64,000 bases of DNA from Pseudoalteromonas galatheae (lineage in GTDB: Bacteria > Pseudomonadota > Gammaproteobacteria > Enterobacterales > Alteromonadaceae). The position numbers and the translations under genes were made by a program. Where the stretch lies: contig NZ_PNCO02000002.1 of assembly GCF_005886105.2 (NCBI RefSeq), positions 248,001 to 312,000 on the forward strand. The letters are read 5' to 3'. Positions 63,988-64,000 of this stretch are shown piece after piece. Positions within the stretch are counted from its first letter, which is position 1; each line of letters starts with the position of its first letter. The notes under the pieces are model-generated. The model did no database searches, was not told where the DNA came from, and worked only from the letters and a program-made list of their open reading frames with translations.

Positions 63988-64000
63988 GTATCAACTTCAA

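Overview
The window looks like the origin region of the secondary replicon (chromid, 'chromosome II') of a marine Pseudoalteromonas-type gammaproteobacterium. The evidence is a plasmid-type rep gene with an iteron origin and parAB at about 48.4-52.5 kb, sitting among chromosome-style genes (ppsA/ppsR, class II DAHP synthase, ydiJ, anmK, recQ, rmuC), plus TonB-dependent receptors, a TonB2/TtpC energising operon and a chitin cluster typical of marine Alteromonadales. No rRNA, tRNA, CRISPR or intact insertion sequence was seen.

Layout. 0-8.5 kb (minus strand): a TonB2-type operon (DUF3450, TtpC, ExbB, ExbD, TonB, TPR protein), then a beta-helix lipoprotein and a TonB-dependent receptor cut by the window edge. 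8.7-17.6 kb: a chemoreceptor and a mannose-glycan locus (BSP-family peptidase, GH92 mannosidase, sugar MFS porter, mannose isomerase, fructokinase) with two LacI-type operators. 17.7-26.7 kb: YcgN protein, a 55-aa membrane protein, an orphan 7TM sensor kinase, a Na/Pi cotransporter behind a Pho-box-like site, AnmK, RecQ and a solute-binding protein. 26.9-34 kb: three chitin-degradation genes (two GH18 chitinases, one AA10 LPMO), all with CBM5/12 modules. 34.4-44.3 kb: a degenerate HD-GYP response regulator, YdiJ, a small PGPGW-type protein, PpsA/PpsR and DAHP synthase. 44.3-46.7 kb has no convincing gene. 46.7-52.5 kb is the replication/partition region. 52.7-64 kb: SNF2/SWIM helicase, small ORF plus OmpR-type regulator, RmuC, a membrane protein, a second TonB-dependent receptor and a TPR sensor kinase.

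The main discovery is a replication fork trap next to the origin. The gene at 46694-47560 encodes a Tus homologue: it keeps the E. coli RFE..VH block (F140/H144 of the C6 lock) and the (K/R)RP.(R/K)V.P block. Seven perfect copies of a 13-mer, GAACACATCATAC, lie in the window. Its reverse complement GTATGATGTGTTC aligns with the E. coli Ter core GTATGTTGT. Six copies are in one orientation (36037, 44358, 46044, 46251, 46464, 46680) and one is inverted (47665). Reading polarity from the E. coli G-C(6) end, the six stop forks moving left from the origin and the inverted one stops forks moving right, so the trap encloses tus itself, about 2-3.5 kb from the iterons. This predicts mainly one-directional replication of this replicon. 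Three of the Ter sites lie exactly 16 nt downstream of a TGATATAAT extended -10 element, as tandem promoter-Ter modules leading to tus.

The origin (49.64-50.08 kb) has eight 18-bp iterons (consensus TTAGTAAAAANNTGATCT), each containing GATC, two or three of them inverted in the rep promoter, and three perfect TTATNCACA DnaA boxes. This suggests iteron control coupled to Dam methylation. One observation argues against simple unidirectional replication: most genes left of the origin point away from it, as expected for bidirectional replication.
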